Below, one piece after another: positions 51,871 to 61,510 of a DNA stretch of 64,000 bases. The stretch's first letter is position 1. Each line of letters starts with the position of its first letter. The DNA comes from Tissierella sp. Its GTDB lineage: Bacteria; Bacillota; Clostridia; Tissierellales; Tissierellaceae. The translations under genes and the position numbers were made by a program. The notes beneath the pieces are model-generated. The model was given only the letters and a program-made list of their open reading frames with translations, did no database searches and was not told the DNA's origin. The DNA lies in contig NZ_JAVKTS010000003.1 in assembly GCF_031460495.1 (NCBI RefSeq), forward strand, positions 62,001-126,000. Direction: 5' to 3'.

Positions 51871-53835
51871 CTATCTTAACTTCTTCTTTAGGTCTAGTAT
51901 CTTATCTCTAATCTCTGCTGCTTTTTCAAAATTTAGCTCTTCTGCTGCTTTTAACATCACAGTTTCTAGACCCTCTATCATACCCTGAATTTCTTCCTTA
52001 GTAAAGGATTCTTCATATTTTACTTCTTCCTCTGCTACCATTGTAGCTTCTATAATTTCCCTAATACCTTTCTTTATAGACTCTGGTTCTATGTTATGTT
52101 TCTTATTATAATCATCTTGAATTTCTCTTCTTCTATTAGTCTCATTTATGGCTTTCTCCATAGACTTAGTTATCCTATCACCATACATAATAACTTTTCC
52201 AAATACATTTCTTGCGGCTCTTCCTGATGTCTGAATAAGGGATGTTTCAGATCTTAGGAATCCTTCTTTATCAGCATCTAATATGGCAACTAAAGATACT
52301 TCTGGTAAATCTAGCCCTTCTCTCAGCAAGTTTATACCCACAAGTACATCATACTTACCAAGCCTTAAATCTCTAATTATTTCCATCCTTTCCATGGTTA
52401 GCACATCAGAGTGAAGATAAGTAACTCTTATTCCAATCTCTTTAAAATAGTTAGTCAAATCTTCAGCCATTTTCTTAGTTAATGTAGTGACCAATACCCT
52501 CTCTTCCCTAGCTGCAATATTTCTAATTTCATTAACTAAATCATCTATTTGATGTTCTGTAGGTCTTACTTCTATAATTGGATCTAATAACCCAGTAGGC
52601 CTAATAATTTGCTCTACAGTGTTTTCAGTATGCTCTAATTCATAAGGTCCCGGGGTGGCAGATACATATAATATCTGATTTACCATGGACTCAAATTCTG
52701 TAAATTGCAATGGCCTATTGTCCAATGCAGATGGAAGTCTGAATCCATATTCTACTAAGTTTGTTTTCCTTGCCCTATCGCCATTATACATACCTCTGAT
52801 TTGAGGTATAGTGGCATGGGACTCATCAACAATTATTAAAAAATCCTCTGGGAAATAATCAATTAATGTAAAAGGCTTATACCCTGGTGGCCTATTGCTC
52901 AAATGTCTAGAATAGTTTTCTATGCCTTGGCAAAATCCCATTTCTCCAAGCATTTCTAAATCATATCGTGTTCTCTGTTCTAATCTTTGAGCTTCCAATA
53001 ACTTTTCCTTATCCTTTAACTCTTTAAGTCTATCATCCAATTCTTCCTCTATGGTTTGTATTGCCCTTTCTACATTTTCCTTAGTAGTCGCAAAGTGAGA
53101 AGCAGGAAATATTGAAACATGAGACCTGTATCCTATGATTTCTCCTGTTAAATAATTTGTTTCCACTATTCTATCTATCTCATCACCAAAGAACTCTATT
53201 CTAATAGTATTTTCACTGGATGACGCAGGAAATATCTCTAGAATATCTCCCCTGACTCTAAATGTCCCTCTGACAAAATTAATATCATTTCTTATATATT
53301 GTATATCTATTAGTTTTCTCATTACTTCGTCTCTGTCCTTAACCATACCAGGTCTTAGAGAAACTACAAGATTTTCATAGTCTATTGGGTCTCCTAATCC
53401 ATAAATACAGGAAACTGATGCAACTATGATTACATCTTTTCTTTCAAATAAAGCTGCTGTAGCAGAGTGACGAAGTTTATCTATCTCATCATTTATTGAA
53501 GCATCTTTTTCTATATAAGTATCTGATTGTGGTACATATGCTTCTGGTTGGTAATAATCGTAATAACTAACAAAATATTCCACTGAATTGTTGGGGAAAA
53601 ATTCCTTGAATTCAGAGGCCAATTGATAGGCTAAGGTTTTATTATGTGCTATAACTAGAGTAGGTTTTTGAACTTTCTCAATTATATTTGCCATAGTAAA
53701 AGTCTTACCAGAACCTGTAACTCCAAGTAAAGTCTGATGTTTTAGATTTTTATTTAATCCATCCACTAGTTTTTCAATAGCTTCTGGCTGATCACCAGTT
53801 GGTTTATAATTTGATTCTATTTTGAATTTATTCAT
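51871..53835 (-). CDS. uvrB: Excinuclease ABC subunit B
   Basis: The 654-aa helicase-like protein has [11 protein letters not shown] (about 39-49), the beta-hairpin region [15 protein letters not shown] (about 89-103), [11 protein letters not shown], the motif-V/VI block with [12 protein letters not shown] and [10 protein letters not shown], and a C-terminal UVR motif (about 615-650; [15 protein letters not shown]). It verifies lesions handed over by UvrA and positions UvrC. ATG 53835 follows GAGGTG. It has its own promoter and a LexA box at the transcription start. uvrC is not in the window. Confidence 0.97.
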   Translation of the reverse strand: MNKFKIESNYKPTGDQPEAIEKLVDGLNKNLKHQTLLGVTGSGKTFTMANIIEKVQKPTLVIAHNKTLAYQLASEFKEFFPNNSVEYFVSYYDYYQPEAYVPQSDTYIEKDASINDEIDKLRHSATAALFERKDVIIVASVSCIYGLGDPIDYENLVVSLRPGMVKDRDEVMRKLIDIQYIRNDINFVRGTFRVRGDILEIFPASSSENTIRIEFFGDEIDRIVETNYLTGEIIGYRSHVSIFPASHFATTKENVERAIQTIEEELDDRLKELKDKEKLLEAQRLEQRTRYDLEMLGEMGFCQGIENYSRHLSNRPPGYKPFTLIDYFPEDFLIIVDESHATIPQIRGMYNGDRARKTNLVEYGFRLPSALDNRPLQFTEFESMVNQILYVSATPGPYELEHTENTVEQIIRPTGLLDPIIEVRPTEHQIDDLVNEIRNIAAREERVLVTTLTKKMAEDLTNYFKEIGIRVTYLHSDVLTMERMEIIRDLRLGKYDVLVGINLLREGLDLPEVSLVAILDADKEGFLRSETSLIQTSGRAARNVFGKVIMYGDRITKSMEKAINETNRRREIQDDYNKKHNIEPESIKKGIREIIEATMVAEEEVKYEESFTKEEIQGMIEGLETVMLKAAEELNFEKAAEIRDKILDLKKKLR

Positions 53836-53854
53836 TCTAACACCTCAGTTTTTT

Positions 53855-53866
53855 GAACATTTGTTC
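53855..53866. promoter_or_regulatory. SOS (LexA) box of uvrBA
   Basis: GAACATTTGTTC matches the Gram-positive LexA consensus GAACNNNNGTTC exactly. It is just downstream of the -10 box of the uvrB promoter, where a bound repressor blocks initiation, and about 20 bases before the uvrB ATG. Confidence 0.85.
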
Positions 53867-53876
53867 CTAATATATA

Positions 53877-53906
53877 ATATTATATATTATTATATCCTTT
53901 TGTCAA
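53877..53906 (-). promoter_or_regulatory. Promoter of uvrBA
   Basis: Consensus TTGACA (53906-53901) followed by AT-rich -10 candidates ATAATA or TAATAT at a spacing of 17 or 18 bases (53883-53877). Confidence 0.65.
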
Positions 53907-53978
53907 AACATATTATATAAAACTATTATTGAACAAATCAAGTTATTGTAGTAAACTATCCATAAGGAGGCGACTTCA

Positions 53979-55556
53979 GTGAAAAAACTTTTATTTATGA
54001 TTTTTACATTAATATTAACCCTTAGCTTAGTGGCTTGTAATACTAAAGATGGAAATCTTGTAGAATTAAAAGATAATATTACTTTTGAAGAAGAAGAAAT
54101 TAGCTATGAAATAGAGCAAATACTTTTCTCTAAAAGCTTCCAATCCATTGATTCATCTGTTGAAATAATCACCAACAATAATAAATTAAAGGTATTGGCT
54201 TCTTTAGGCTTGACTGAGTGTTCAAGTGTTAATGTGAATAGTATAACCAAAAAAGGTAGCGAAATTAATATCCATGTAAGTGCCAGATATAGTAAAAATA
54301 GCCTTCGCTTAGCAGTGCCCCAGGTATTTATGGAAATAGATAAATCTAAACTTAAGGGTATTGACAATCTAAAGTTTAATATAGTTTATGATGATTACAA
54401 TCCATTGAAAATCAAATTTGGTATTAATGAAGTATTAAACAAACTAGAAGCTAATTATAAATTATCAACAAAGACCTCTCCAGTATTTACACTATCTAGA
54501 TCGGGTGAATCTTTAGTATGGAGTATTACATATAATAGCATTTTCGATAGAGAAACTCCTGAAGTACCTTTAGTCAATTTGTTTGCCCAGGTAGATGCCA
54601 TAAGTGGAGATATAATTGAATCTGAGAAAGTAAATATTTCTTCAGCTTTAGATGAAGGTCATGTATTAAATTATATATCAGATGATTTAATACTCTACAA
54701 GAAATCAATAGTTGATAATGTAACTAATAAGACAAAAGAACAATTATGGTTATATAATACAGTTAATAATGAAAAAACAATGATTTTCTATTCTAATTAT
54801 AATATTCATTCAGTAGAACCTAATAAAAATCGAGAACTTATTTCTATTGTGGAAGTGAATGATAATGGATCAGAATTATATATTGTTTCATTAGAAGATA
54901 ATAGGACATATAAGATAAATTTAGAAGAAGAATTCAACCCGTCTATAATGAGTTGGAAAGATGAAAATATATTGTATCTTGTAGACAGTAATAAATATGG
55001 TACAGTAATCTATAGCTTTGATATAGAAAGTAACAAATCAACTCTAGTGACCAAATTCCAAAGAATGATTGAATATTTAGTTTCAAATGGTAAAAGTTTC
55101 TTAGTAGTTGAAGACTCTGAGGAAGATAATACGAAAAGAATTTCTATTACTACTGATTGGAGAGATTTTAATATTATTGGTAATGGTTTTTTACCAAAGT
55201 ACATTGATGAAAACCATATCGCTTACTTAAAAAAAGATAATACTCAGGATAGCAGTACTCTAATTATATATAATATTGGAGAAGGGAGAACAATTCGTAG
55301 AATAGAGGAGAACATAGTAAACTATAGGGTTATTTCACCCACTAATTTAGTCTATATTGTGAAGAATTCTATTAATAATTATGCCTTGATAAATTATTCC
55401 CTAGAAAATAAAAGTTCAACAAATATTGCTAACTTAATTGATCAGAAAATCTACTATAATGAAAATGACTCACTTGTATATCTAAATACTATATTGCCTT
55501 TTGAAAGTGATAAAAGAGAAATGATCTATATAATAGATTTAAATAAACTAAATTAA
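53979..55556 (+). CDS. Lipoprotein with possible beta-propeller domain
   Basis: The 525-aa protein has a lipoprotein signal peptide ending LSLVACNTKD (Cys near 20). Residues 60-200 include beta-rich segments. The second half repeats strand-rich units such as EQLWLYNTVNNEKTMIFYSN, NGSELYIVSLEDN, TVIYSFDIESNKST and STLIIYNIGEGR, as in TolB/DPP-like propellers that hold WD40-type blades. Function unknown; an envelope role is likely. GTG 53979 has AAGGAGGCGACTTCA. It is divergent from uvrB and ends overlapping the convergent PDZ gene by 4 bases, with a shared terminator. Confidence 0.72.
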   Translation: MKKLLFMIFTLILTLSLVACNTKDGNLVELKDNITFEEEEISYEIEQILFSKSFQSIDSSVEIITNNNKLKVLASLGLTECSSVNVNSITKKGSEINIHVSARYSKNSLRLAVPQVFMEIDKSKLKGIDNLKFNIVYDDYNPLKIKFGINEVLNKLEANYKLSTKTSPVFTLSRSGESLVWSITYNSIFDRETPEVPLVNLFAQVDAISGDIIESEKVNISSALDEGHVLNYISDDLILYKKSIVDNVTNKTKEQLWLYNTVNNEKTMIFYSNYNIHSVEPNKNRELISIVEVNDNGSELYIVSLEDNRTYKINLEEEFNPSIMSWKDENILYLVDSNKYGTVIYSFDIESNKSTLVTKFQRMIEYLVSNGKSFLVVEDSEEDNTKRISITTDWRDFNIIGNGFLPKYIDENHIAYLKKDNTQDSSTLIIYNIGEGRTIRRIEENIVNYRVISPTNLVYIVKNSINNYALINYSLENKSSTNIANLIDQKIYYNENDSLVYLNTILPFESDKREMIYIIDLNKLN

Positions 55557-56605
55557 AAATCCCTAGGGACTATAACAAGTCCTAGGGATTTTCTTTTTCC
55601 ATAATATCTTTTAGTGGTTAGCCCAGTTTTAATATTGAAGAATTCAACTGTTATTTTATTTCTCCTGCCTCTCATTATATCTTCCATGTCTTTTCTGTTC
55701 TTTACCTCTATACCATTTATTGAAAGTAATATATCCCCAGTTTTAATATTCAATTTTCTAGCTATACTATTAGGATTTGTTTGTAATACCTTTACTCCCT
55801 TATGTGGAGATATAAATATTGGCTTTCTTTTTTCTTCACTAGCTTTGTTCTGTAAAATAATATATTCATGGCCTAGTAAAGCAAACAGTGGTGATAGAAA
55901 AAGATTATCTAAATTCTTAGAAATATATAATAGAATAAGACTATATATAAATAGATTTAATGATGTTTTCAATACCTTCTTCCTAGGATAAGATGAGAAG
56001 GAATAATCACCATAGCTTAGTATTGCAATCAAAGTAATAGGTTGTATTAGGCCATCCCCTATGAAGATTACAAAGGGTATAGGCCAGAATCTATTCATAT
56101 TAAATCCACCAACTAATTGATCTTCTGACTCTATTATAATAGGTAAGTTAGACCTTCCTCCATCAAATAAAATAAGTATACTCTCTATTATATGAAGCAC
56201 TGCAACTACAGACATGACTTGAGATATTTGTATACTAGGATATCCTGTGATTAAGCTAAATAAGGACACTATTCCTCCTCCATATGCAAAACACATATAT
56301 CTAGGATTAATGACTGATAGTATAATTACCGTTGCTAGAATATACATGAAATCCTTAGGTATAATTACTACACCTAAATAAAGAAATACTACTGTAGCTA
56401 TTATTCCTCCAACCATTCCAAATCCAGCAGATATAATAAGCTTTATAATAACAGCTCTCCTATACCCTATATTCTCCCTTTCCAATTTCCCTAATTTTCT
56501 ATATTGGAAGTATATAATACAGAGGACTACAATAAAAAAAGGAGATTTTAAAGTATTTAAGATATCTATTATTGTAAATAGCACAATTTGATATAGACCA
56601 TACAT
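55553..56605 (-). CDS. Integral membrane protein with C-terminal PDZ domain
   Basis: The 350-aa protein has seven to eight membrane helices (about 5-255) followed by a PDZ domain (about 262-345) with KVLQTNPNSIARKLNIKTGDILLSI-type text (for example IARKLNIKTGDILLSING). It is the fixed downstream neighbour of ctpA in many clostridia. It may hold CtpA or its substrates at the membrane (an inference). ATG 56605 follows AAGGAG. The last codons are inside a terminator used by the opposite gene. The gap to ctpA is 21 bases, so the two are cotranscribed. Confidence 0.8.
   Translation of the reverse strand: MYGLYQIVLFTIIDILNTLKSPFFIVVLCIIYFQYRKLGKLERENIGYRRAVIIKLIISAGFGMVGGIIATVVFLYLGVVIIPKDFMYILATVIILSVINPRYMCFAYGGGIVSLFSLITGYPSIQISQVMSVVAVLHIIESILILFDGGRSNLPIIIESEDQLVGGFNMNRFWPIPFVIFIGDGLIQPITLIAILSYGDYSFSSYPRKKVLKTSLNLFIYSLILLYISKNLDNLFLSPLFALLGHEYIILQNKASEEKRKPIFISPHKGVKVLQTNPNSIARKLNIKTGDILLSINGIEVKNRKDMEDIMRGRRNKITVEFFNIKTGLTTKRYYGKRKSLGLVIVPRDF
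55555..55598. terminator. Terminator overlapping both convergent gene ends
   Basis: AAAATCCCTAGGGACT and AGTCCTAGGGATTTT form a stem ending the lipoprotein transcript (TTCTTTTT follows on the plus strand). The opposite strand encodes the last residues of the PDZ protein here. Confidence 0.75.
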
Positions 56606-56626
56606 ACCTTGACTCTCCTTCTTTTA

Positions 56627-57850
56627 TTATTTAATTTTTAATTTTATTTCTTCTATAGCTCTTTTTAATTGATTGTCTTCCTTTAGATTTTCTACTCCTA
56701 TTGTTTCTACACCTTCTGTTAATTCTACAACTATATCAGGCTCTATTCCAATTCCGTGGATATTTGTTCCACTAGGTGTAAAGTACTCAGATATTGTTAA
56801 TTTTAATCCTGTTCCATCCTGTAAATCTCTAATTCTTTGTACTACCCCTTTACCAAAGGTAGTTGTTCCAATTAACATACCTCTATTATGATCCTTTATA
56901 GCACCTGCAAGAATTTCAGATGCTGATGCAGATCCATTATTTACAAGTAGAACCAGTGGATAATTAACCATAGATTTCTTGGATTTTAAATATTCTCTTT
57001 CACCGCTTTTGGTTTCTGTATATACGATATCTCCCTCACCTAATAGTTCATCAGCTATTTGTGCGCATATATCCAATAATCCTCCTGGATTATTTCTTAA
57101 GTCAATTATCAATCCCTCAATATTGTTCTTCCCTAATTTATCTAACTCAGTCTTAAAGTCCTTGTATGTTAAATCATCAAATGAAGTAAGTTTGATATAT
57201 CCAATATTTTCATCAATAATACTTGACTTAACAGTAACTAATCTTATCATTTCTCTGATTATTTCAATATCTAATACTTGATTTTTCCCTTCATTATCTT
57301 TTCTCATTATGGTCAAAACTACTTTAGTATTTGGTTCACCCTTCATCACCTTTACAGCCTTATCCATATTTTCTCCTAGAAACTCAACACCATCTACCTT
57401 TATTATCTTATCTCCACTCTTAATCCCTGCTCTTTCTCCTGGTGTATCTTCTATTGGTGAAACAACTGTAATAAGATTGTCGTCTCCTGGAGTAACTACA
57501 ACACCAATTCCCCCAAATGTTCCACTTGTTTGTTGTATCAGTGAAGCAAACTCATCCTCATTCATATAAGCTGAATATGGGTCTTCTAAAGATGCAAGCA
57601 ATCCTTTTAATTGTCCGTCAATTAACTTGCTTTCATCTACATCTCTTAAGTAATTAGACTTAACATAATTCTCTACTGCCATTACCTTTGAAAACTTACT
57701 ATACACTGATTTGAGTTGATTGTACTCAGCTTTTGGAATATATGCTTTATTGTTGAATGTAACACTCATTAAGTTTGTTAGACCAAAAGTGGTTAGATTT
57801 GTGATTAATAATAAAACAACTATTAAACTTATGACTTTCTTCTTGGACAT
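56627..57850 (-). CDS. ctpA: Carboxy-terminal processing peptidase (S41)
   Basis: The 407-aa protein has an N-terminal membrane anchor (about 7-27), a PDZ domain (about 105-185) including ERAGIKSGDKIIKVDG, and the S41 protease domain with DLRNNPGGLLD, NNGSASASEILAG (catalytic Ser 309) and TTFGKGVVQ (general-base Lys 334). CtpA/CtpB proteases cut envelope and sporulation proteins; B. subtilis CtpB activates SpoIVFA in sigma-K signalling. ATG 57850 follows GAGGTGAG. It lies in the ftsEX-M23-ctpA-PDZ row. Confidence 0.93.
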   Translation of the reverse strand: MSKKKVISLIVVLLLITNLTTFGLTNLMSVTFNNKAYIPKAEYNQLKSVYSKFSKVMAVENYVKSNYLRDVDESKLIDGQLKGLLASLEDPYSAYMNEDEFASLIQQTSGTFGGIGVVVTPGDDNLITVVSPIEDTPGERAGIKSGDKIIKVDGVEFLGENMDKAVKVMKGEPNTKVVLTIMRKDNEGKNQVLDIEIIREMIRLVTVKSSIIDENIGYIKLTSFDDLTYKDFKTELDKLGKNNIEGLIIDLRNNPGGLLDICAQIADELLGEGDIVYTETKSGEREYLKSKKSMVNYPLVLLVNNGSASASEILAGAIKDHNRGMLIGTTTFGKGVVQRIRDLQDGTGLKLTISEYFTPSGTNIHGIGIEPDIVVELTEGVETIGVENLKEDNQLKRAIEEIKLKIK

Positions 57851-57943
57851 TTTCTCACCTCATAATTTTAGGTTATACAGCTATTGTATTTATTTTACAT
57901 AAAGATTATACCACCCAATTTACTACATTACAAAGGATAGTAT

Positions 57944-57968
57944 AAAAAAAAGGGGATTATTTCCCCTT
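57944..57968 (-). terminator. Terminator overlapping the M23 peptidase stop
   Basis: AAAGGGGA and TCCCCTTT stem followed by TTTTTT on the minus strand; the M23 stop codon TAA is in the loop. It splits ctpA partly from the upstream ftsEX-M23 transcript. Confidence 0.7.
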
Positions 57969-59096
57969 TAGCCACGGCATTGGATCCTGATAAGCTCCGT
58001 CCTTCCTTACTTCAAAATGACTATGTGGTCCAGTAGACATCCCTGTGCTTCCACATTTAGCTATAGTATCCCCTCTCTTTACATTGTCTCCTACTGATGC
58101 AACTAATTTTGAATTATGTCCATATAGTGTAACTATTCCACCACCATGGTCTATCATTATAGTCTTGCCATAACCACCCAAGGTTCCTGAATATATTACT
58201 TCCCCTGCAGCTCCAGATACAATTGTTGTTCCTGTAGGTGAAGGTATGTCTATACCAGTATGGAACTTTTTAGTCTTTAGAATAGGATGATTTCTATATC
58301 CATAAGGCGAACTGATTCTTGAATATCCTGGAACTGGCCACTCCATTTTGCCTCCTGAATATGGTCCTGTTTTTTTCTGTAATTGCACTATTTTTGACTC
58401 AATTTCTTTAGCATATTCATTTAATTTATCAACTTCTGCTTCTAAGCCCTTCATATTCTTTGCTAATCTACCCATATAGTCTTCTTTCTCTCTTGTAGCT
58501 TTAGCCAAATCACTTCTTCTTACCTCTAGCTTATTCTTGGATATCTCTACTTCTTTTTTCTTAGTTTCTAATTCCACTTTTTTAGTATCTACGATATCCC
58601 TTTGTTCCTTCATATATGATATTAACTCCGTATCATGTTTTGCAATGGCTTTAAGCATATCTTGTCTTGACAAAAAATCTTTTATACTAGAAGAAGCTAA
58701 AAGCACCTCAAGATATCCTACATTTCCAGTCTTATACATTACTCTAATTCTTTTGTTAAATATTTCTTTCTTATCATCAATATTTTTTTCTGCTTCAACA
58801 AGCTCTATTTCTGTCACTTCAATACTTTTTTCTAAATCTTCAAGTAGTTTTTCTACATTGGAAAGTTCAATTGTAGCATTATCCATTTTTACATCTAAAT
58901 CTTGTATTTGCTTGGAAAGATTCTTTGATTCTTTTTCTAAACTCTTTATTTCATTTGCCTTTTGGTCAATTTTTTTATCGATATTTTTTTGTTCATTTTT
59001 CAGATCTTTTACATTATCTGCAGCATAAACTGTAATGAAATTAAATACTAGTATTACAGCCAATAGTAAGAATGTTATTTTCATTTTCCTAGACAT
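57957..59096 (-). CDS. Murein hydrolase activator / M23 peptidase with coiled coil
   Basis: The 379-aa protein has a signal peptide (MKITFLLLAVILVFNFITVYA), a long coiled coil (about 28-245; EANEIKSLEKESKNLSKQIQ-like text) and a LytM/M23 domain (about 275-375) with KKFHTGIDIPSPTG and TGPHSHFEVRKDG. The His-x-His site is intact (HTGID, HSHFE), so it may be an active endopeptidase, unlike EnvC. It is the expected partner of FtsEX, which controls such hydrolases during division or elongation (CwlO/PcsB-like role). ATG 59096 follows AAGGGGGAG; it is 15 bases after ftsX. Confidence 0.9.
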   Translation of the reverse strand: MSRKMKITFLLLAVILVFNFITVYAADNVKDLKNEQKNIDKKIDQKANEIKSLEKESKNLSKQIQDLDVKMDNATIELSNVEKLLEDLEKSIEVTEIELVEAEKNIDDKKEIFNKRIRVMYKTGNVGYLEVLLASSSIKDFLSRQDMLKAIAKHDTELISYMKEQRDIVDTKKVELETKKKEVEISKNKLEVRRSDLAKATREKEDYMGRLAKNMKGLEAEVDKLNEYAKEIESKIVQLQKKTGPYSGGKMEWPVPGYSRISSPYGYRNHPILKTKKFHTGIDIPSPTGTTIVSGAAGEVIYSGTLGGYGKTIMIDHGGGIVTLYGHNSKLVASVGDNVKRGDTIAKCGSTGMSTGPHSHFEVRKDGAYQDPMPWLKGK

Positions 59097-59110
59097 TAAT
59101 TTTCTCCCCC

Positions 59111-60016
59111 TTATACATTAAGAAAACGTTTTAAAGATACAATACTCCCTAACGCTCCTATACCCACACCTATTGCTGTAAACATAATTGCAATATCTTT
59201 TACCAATAGGGTTGGTGAAACTAAATATACTGTAAACAAAACATATAATTGATCACTTACTGATTTGAAGAAGTACTCATAACCATAATTCAATAGTACT
59301 ATGGAAAGAACTGCTCCAATCAAACCAAATAATATTCCTTCAATAATAAAAGGTCCTCTAATATATCCATTGGTTGCACCAACATATTTCATTATATTTA
59401 TTTCTCTTTTTCTAGAAGCTACTGTAATTTTAATGGTATTGGAAATTATAAATACAGATACTAATACTAAAATACCTATTATAACAATTCCACCAAACCT
59501 AATGTAATTGGCAAATATCATAAGCTTGTCTATAATGTCCTTATAATATTTTACATCCTCTACTCCATCAATTAATTTGACTTTTTCAACCACTGCATCA
59601 GCATATTCTATTCCTTTTAATTGAACAATATAAGAATTTTGAAGTGGATTATCATCTTCTAATCCTTCTAATATGTAGCTATCTTCTTCCCATTCTTCTT
59701 TTAATATCTTCAAACCCTGATCTTTAGATTGAAAAATAACTGATAATACTCCTTCATTTTCCTTAATAGAATCTTCTATAGAGTCTAATTCATGTTCTGT
59801 AAGTTCAGTTTCATAATCTAAATATACCTGAACTTCATCAAATTTTGTCTTAACTTCCAGTACAAGATTGTTTATTGTCAAAATCAATATTAATACCATA
59901 CCAAGTATCATAAGTACAGCTGATATTGAACCAATGGAAGCCAGTCCCATCCCTCGATTTCTCCACATACCTTGAATTCCCTGTTTGGTAATATTTTTAA
60001 TTATACGAAATCCCAT
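59111..60016 (-). CDS. ftsX: FtsX, permease-like subunit of FtsEX
   Basis: The protein of about 301 aa has four membrane helices: one at about 22-46, then an extracellular domain (about 50-160), and three in the C-terminal half (about 165-300). WRNRGMGLASIGSISAVLMIL near the start and ASRKREINIMKYVGATNGYI in the cytoplasmic loop are characteristic of FtsX. The frame extends to 60040 inside ftsE, but AAAGGTGG is placed for ATG 60016 (MGFRIIKN). It overlaps the end of ftsE, showing translational coupling, and passes the ATP signal to the M23 peptidase. Confidence 0.92.
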   Translation of the reverse strand: MGFRIIKNITKQGIQGMWRNRGMGLASIGSISAVLMILGMVLILILTINNLVLEVKTKFDEVQVYLDYETELTEHELDSIEDSIKENEGVLSVIFQSKDQGLKILKEEWEEDSYILEGLEDDNPLQNSYIVQLKGIEYADAVVEKVKLIDGVEDVKYYKDIIDKLMIFANYIRFGGIVIIGILVLVSVFIISNTIKITVASRKREINIMKYVGATNGYIRGPFIIEGILFGLIGAVLSIVLLNYGYEYFFKSVSDQLYVLFTVYLVSPTLLVKDIAIMFTAIGVGIGALGSIVSLKRFLNV

Positions 60017-60692
60017 CGCCATACCCACCTTTCTGTTCATCTCTGACTAACAAGCCGTCATGGATTTCTATTACTCTTTTCTTCATGCTATTTACTATGT
60101 CTTTGGCGTGGGTTGCCATTAGTATTGTTGTACCTCTTCCATTAATTTCATTTAATACTCTCATTATTTCCCTAGCAGTATCTGGATCCAAATTTCCCGT
60201 AGGCTCGTCCGCTATTAAAACAGGTGGATTGTTGACTATTGCCCTGGCAATAGACACTCTTTGGTGCTCTCCTCCAGATAATTGGTCTGGAAAACTGGAT
60301 GCTTTTCTGCTTAAATCCACCATACTAAGTACCATAGGCACCCTTCTCCTTATTTCCTTTGGATGTGATCCAATTATCTCCATTGCAAAAGCTACATTTT
60401 CATATACAGTTTTATTAGGTAGCAATCTAAAATCTTGGAAAACTACTCCGATATTTCTCCGAATAAGGGGGATTCTTCTATTTTTCACCTTTGTAATATC
60501 CATATCATTTAATATTATTTTACCCTCTGTAGGTTCTTCCTCTTTTAGTAACAATTTTATTAAAGTAGATTTACCTGCTCCACTTGATCCTACTAAAAAT
60601 ACAAATTCTCCTTTATGTATTTCTAAATTCATATTAGTTAAAGCTCTAACATTATTATCGTATTCTTTGCTTACATTCATAAGCTTTATCAC
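59997..60692 (-). CDS. ftsE: FtsE, ATP-binding subunit of FtsEX
   Basis: The 231-aa protein starts MIKLMNVSKEYDNNVRALTN, then GSSGAGKSTLIK (Walker A, about 36-47), NIGVVFQDFRLLP (Q-loop), LSGGEHQRVSIARAI (signature, about 138-152), VLIADEPTGNLD (Walker B) and MATHAKDIV (H-loop). The FRLLPNKTVYENVAFAMEIIG text is typical of FtsE. GTG 60692 follows AGAGGTG. It is the first gene of ftsE-ftsX-M23 (then ctpA-PDZ), the standard clostridial order. Confidence 0.95.
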   Translation of the reverse strand: MIKLMNVSKEYDNNVRALTNMNLEIHKGEFVFLVGSSGAGKSTLIKLLLKEEEPTEGKIILNDMDITKVKNRRIPLIRRNIGVVFQDFRLLPNKTVYENVAFAMEIIGSHPKEIRRRVPMVLSMVDLSRKASSFPDQLSGGEHQRVSIARAIVNNPPVLIADEPTGNLDPDTAREIMRVLNEINGRGTTILMATHAKDIVNSMKKRVIEIHDGLLVRDEQKGGYGDGISYN

Positions 60693-60866
60693 CTATATCA
60701 CCTCTAATTTCTACAATATAATATATGAAATATTAATAAATCTTCAATATTTATTAATTATTGCTTATTACTTATTGTTAATTTAATGCTTTTTATTTTT
60801 TACATTAGCTTATTAGTATATTATAATATAAAATGAGAGATAAATAAACCATAAGAGGTGATTATT

Positions 60867-61436
60867 TTGGATAAAAAAATTTTAAGGAAAGAAATTTTGC
60901 AAAAAAGAGCTAAAATTACAAAGGAAGATAATGATAAGTATAGTAATATCATTGCAAATACACTATATGAAATGAGCCCTTATAAAGAAGCTAATACTAT
61001 TATGTGCTTTATTAGTTTTGCTAATGAAATAAATACTACAGAGCTAATTGAGACATCAATAAAGCATGGAAAGACTGTTGTTATCCCTATTACCATACCT
61101 GAAACTAAAGAGCTGAAAGTATCACAAATCTTAGACTTTTCAGAGCTAGAGAAAGGATATTATAATATTCTCACTCCTAAGGAAGAGTTTATAAGATATG
61201 TAGATCCTAGTACTATAGACCTAGTTTTAGTTCCTGGTGTTGTTTTTGCTGAGAATGGTTATAGAATAGGCTATGGTGGAGGATATTATGACAGATTTTT
61301 GTCTAAATTAGATGAATCTGTAGCTAAAATTGCAATAGGCTTTGACTTGCAGGTTGTAGATGAAGTTCCTACAGAAAGCTTTGATATACCTGTAGATATG
61401 ATTATAACCGAAAAAAGAATAATTAAGTGTAAATAA
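60867..61436 (+). CDS. 5-formyltetrahydrofolate cyclo-ligase
   Basis: The 189-aa protein has the family's N-terminal helix with DKKILRKEILQKRA and the C-terminal signature VLVPGVVFAENGYRIGYGGG (about 130-149), continuing YYDRFLSKL. It converts 5-formyl-THF to methenyl-THF with ATP in one-carbon metabolism. The first GTG (60858) is inside the AGAGGTG site, so TTG 60867 (LDKKILRKE) is chosen. It is alone in its direction and ends at a strong two-way terminator. Confidence 0.92.
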   Translation: MDKKILRKEILQKRAKITKEDNDKYSNIIANTLYEMSPYKEANTIMCFISFANEINTTELIETSIKHGKTVVIPITIPETKELKVSQILDFSELEKGYYNILTPKEEFIRYVDPSTIDLVLVPGVVFAENGYRIGYGGGYYDRFLSKLDESVAKIAIGFDLQVVDEVPTESFDIPVDMIITEKRIIKCK

Positions 61437-61487
61437 AAAAATTGCGACAAGTATCCATTTTTCATGGACACCTGTCGCAATTTTTTT
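61434..61487. terminator. Bidirectional terminator between formyl-THF ligase and LysM genes
   Basis: A stem of about 20 bp (AAAAAAATTGCGACA against TGTCGCAATTTTTTT) with T-runs on both strands between the two convergent genes. Confidence 0.85.
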
Positions 61488-61510
61488 AGATCTATATGCA
61501 ATTTATCTTT

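Noticed and set aside
60085-60786. 233-codon plus-strand open frame opposite ftsE
   Set aside because: Complement of the ftsE coding sequence; no ribosome site and no recognisable domains.
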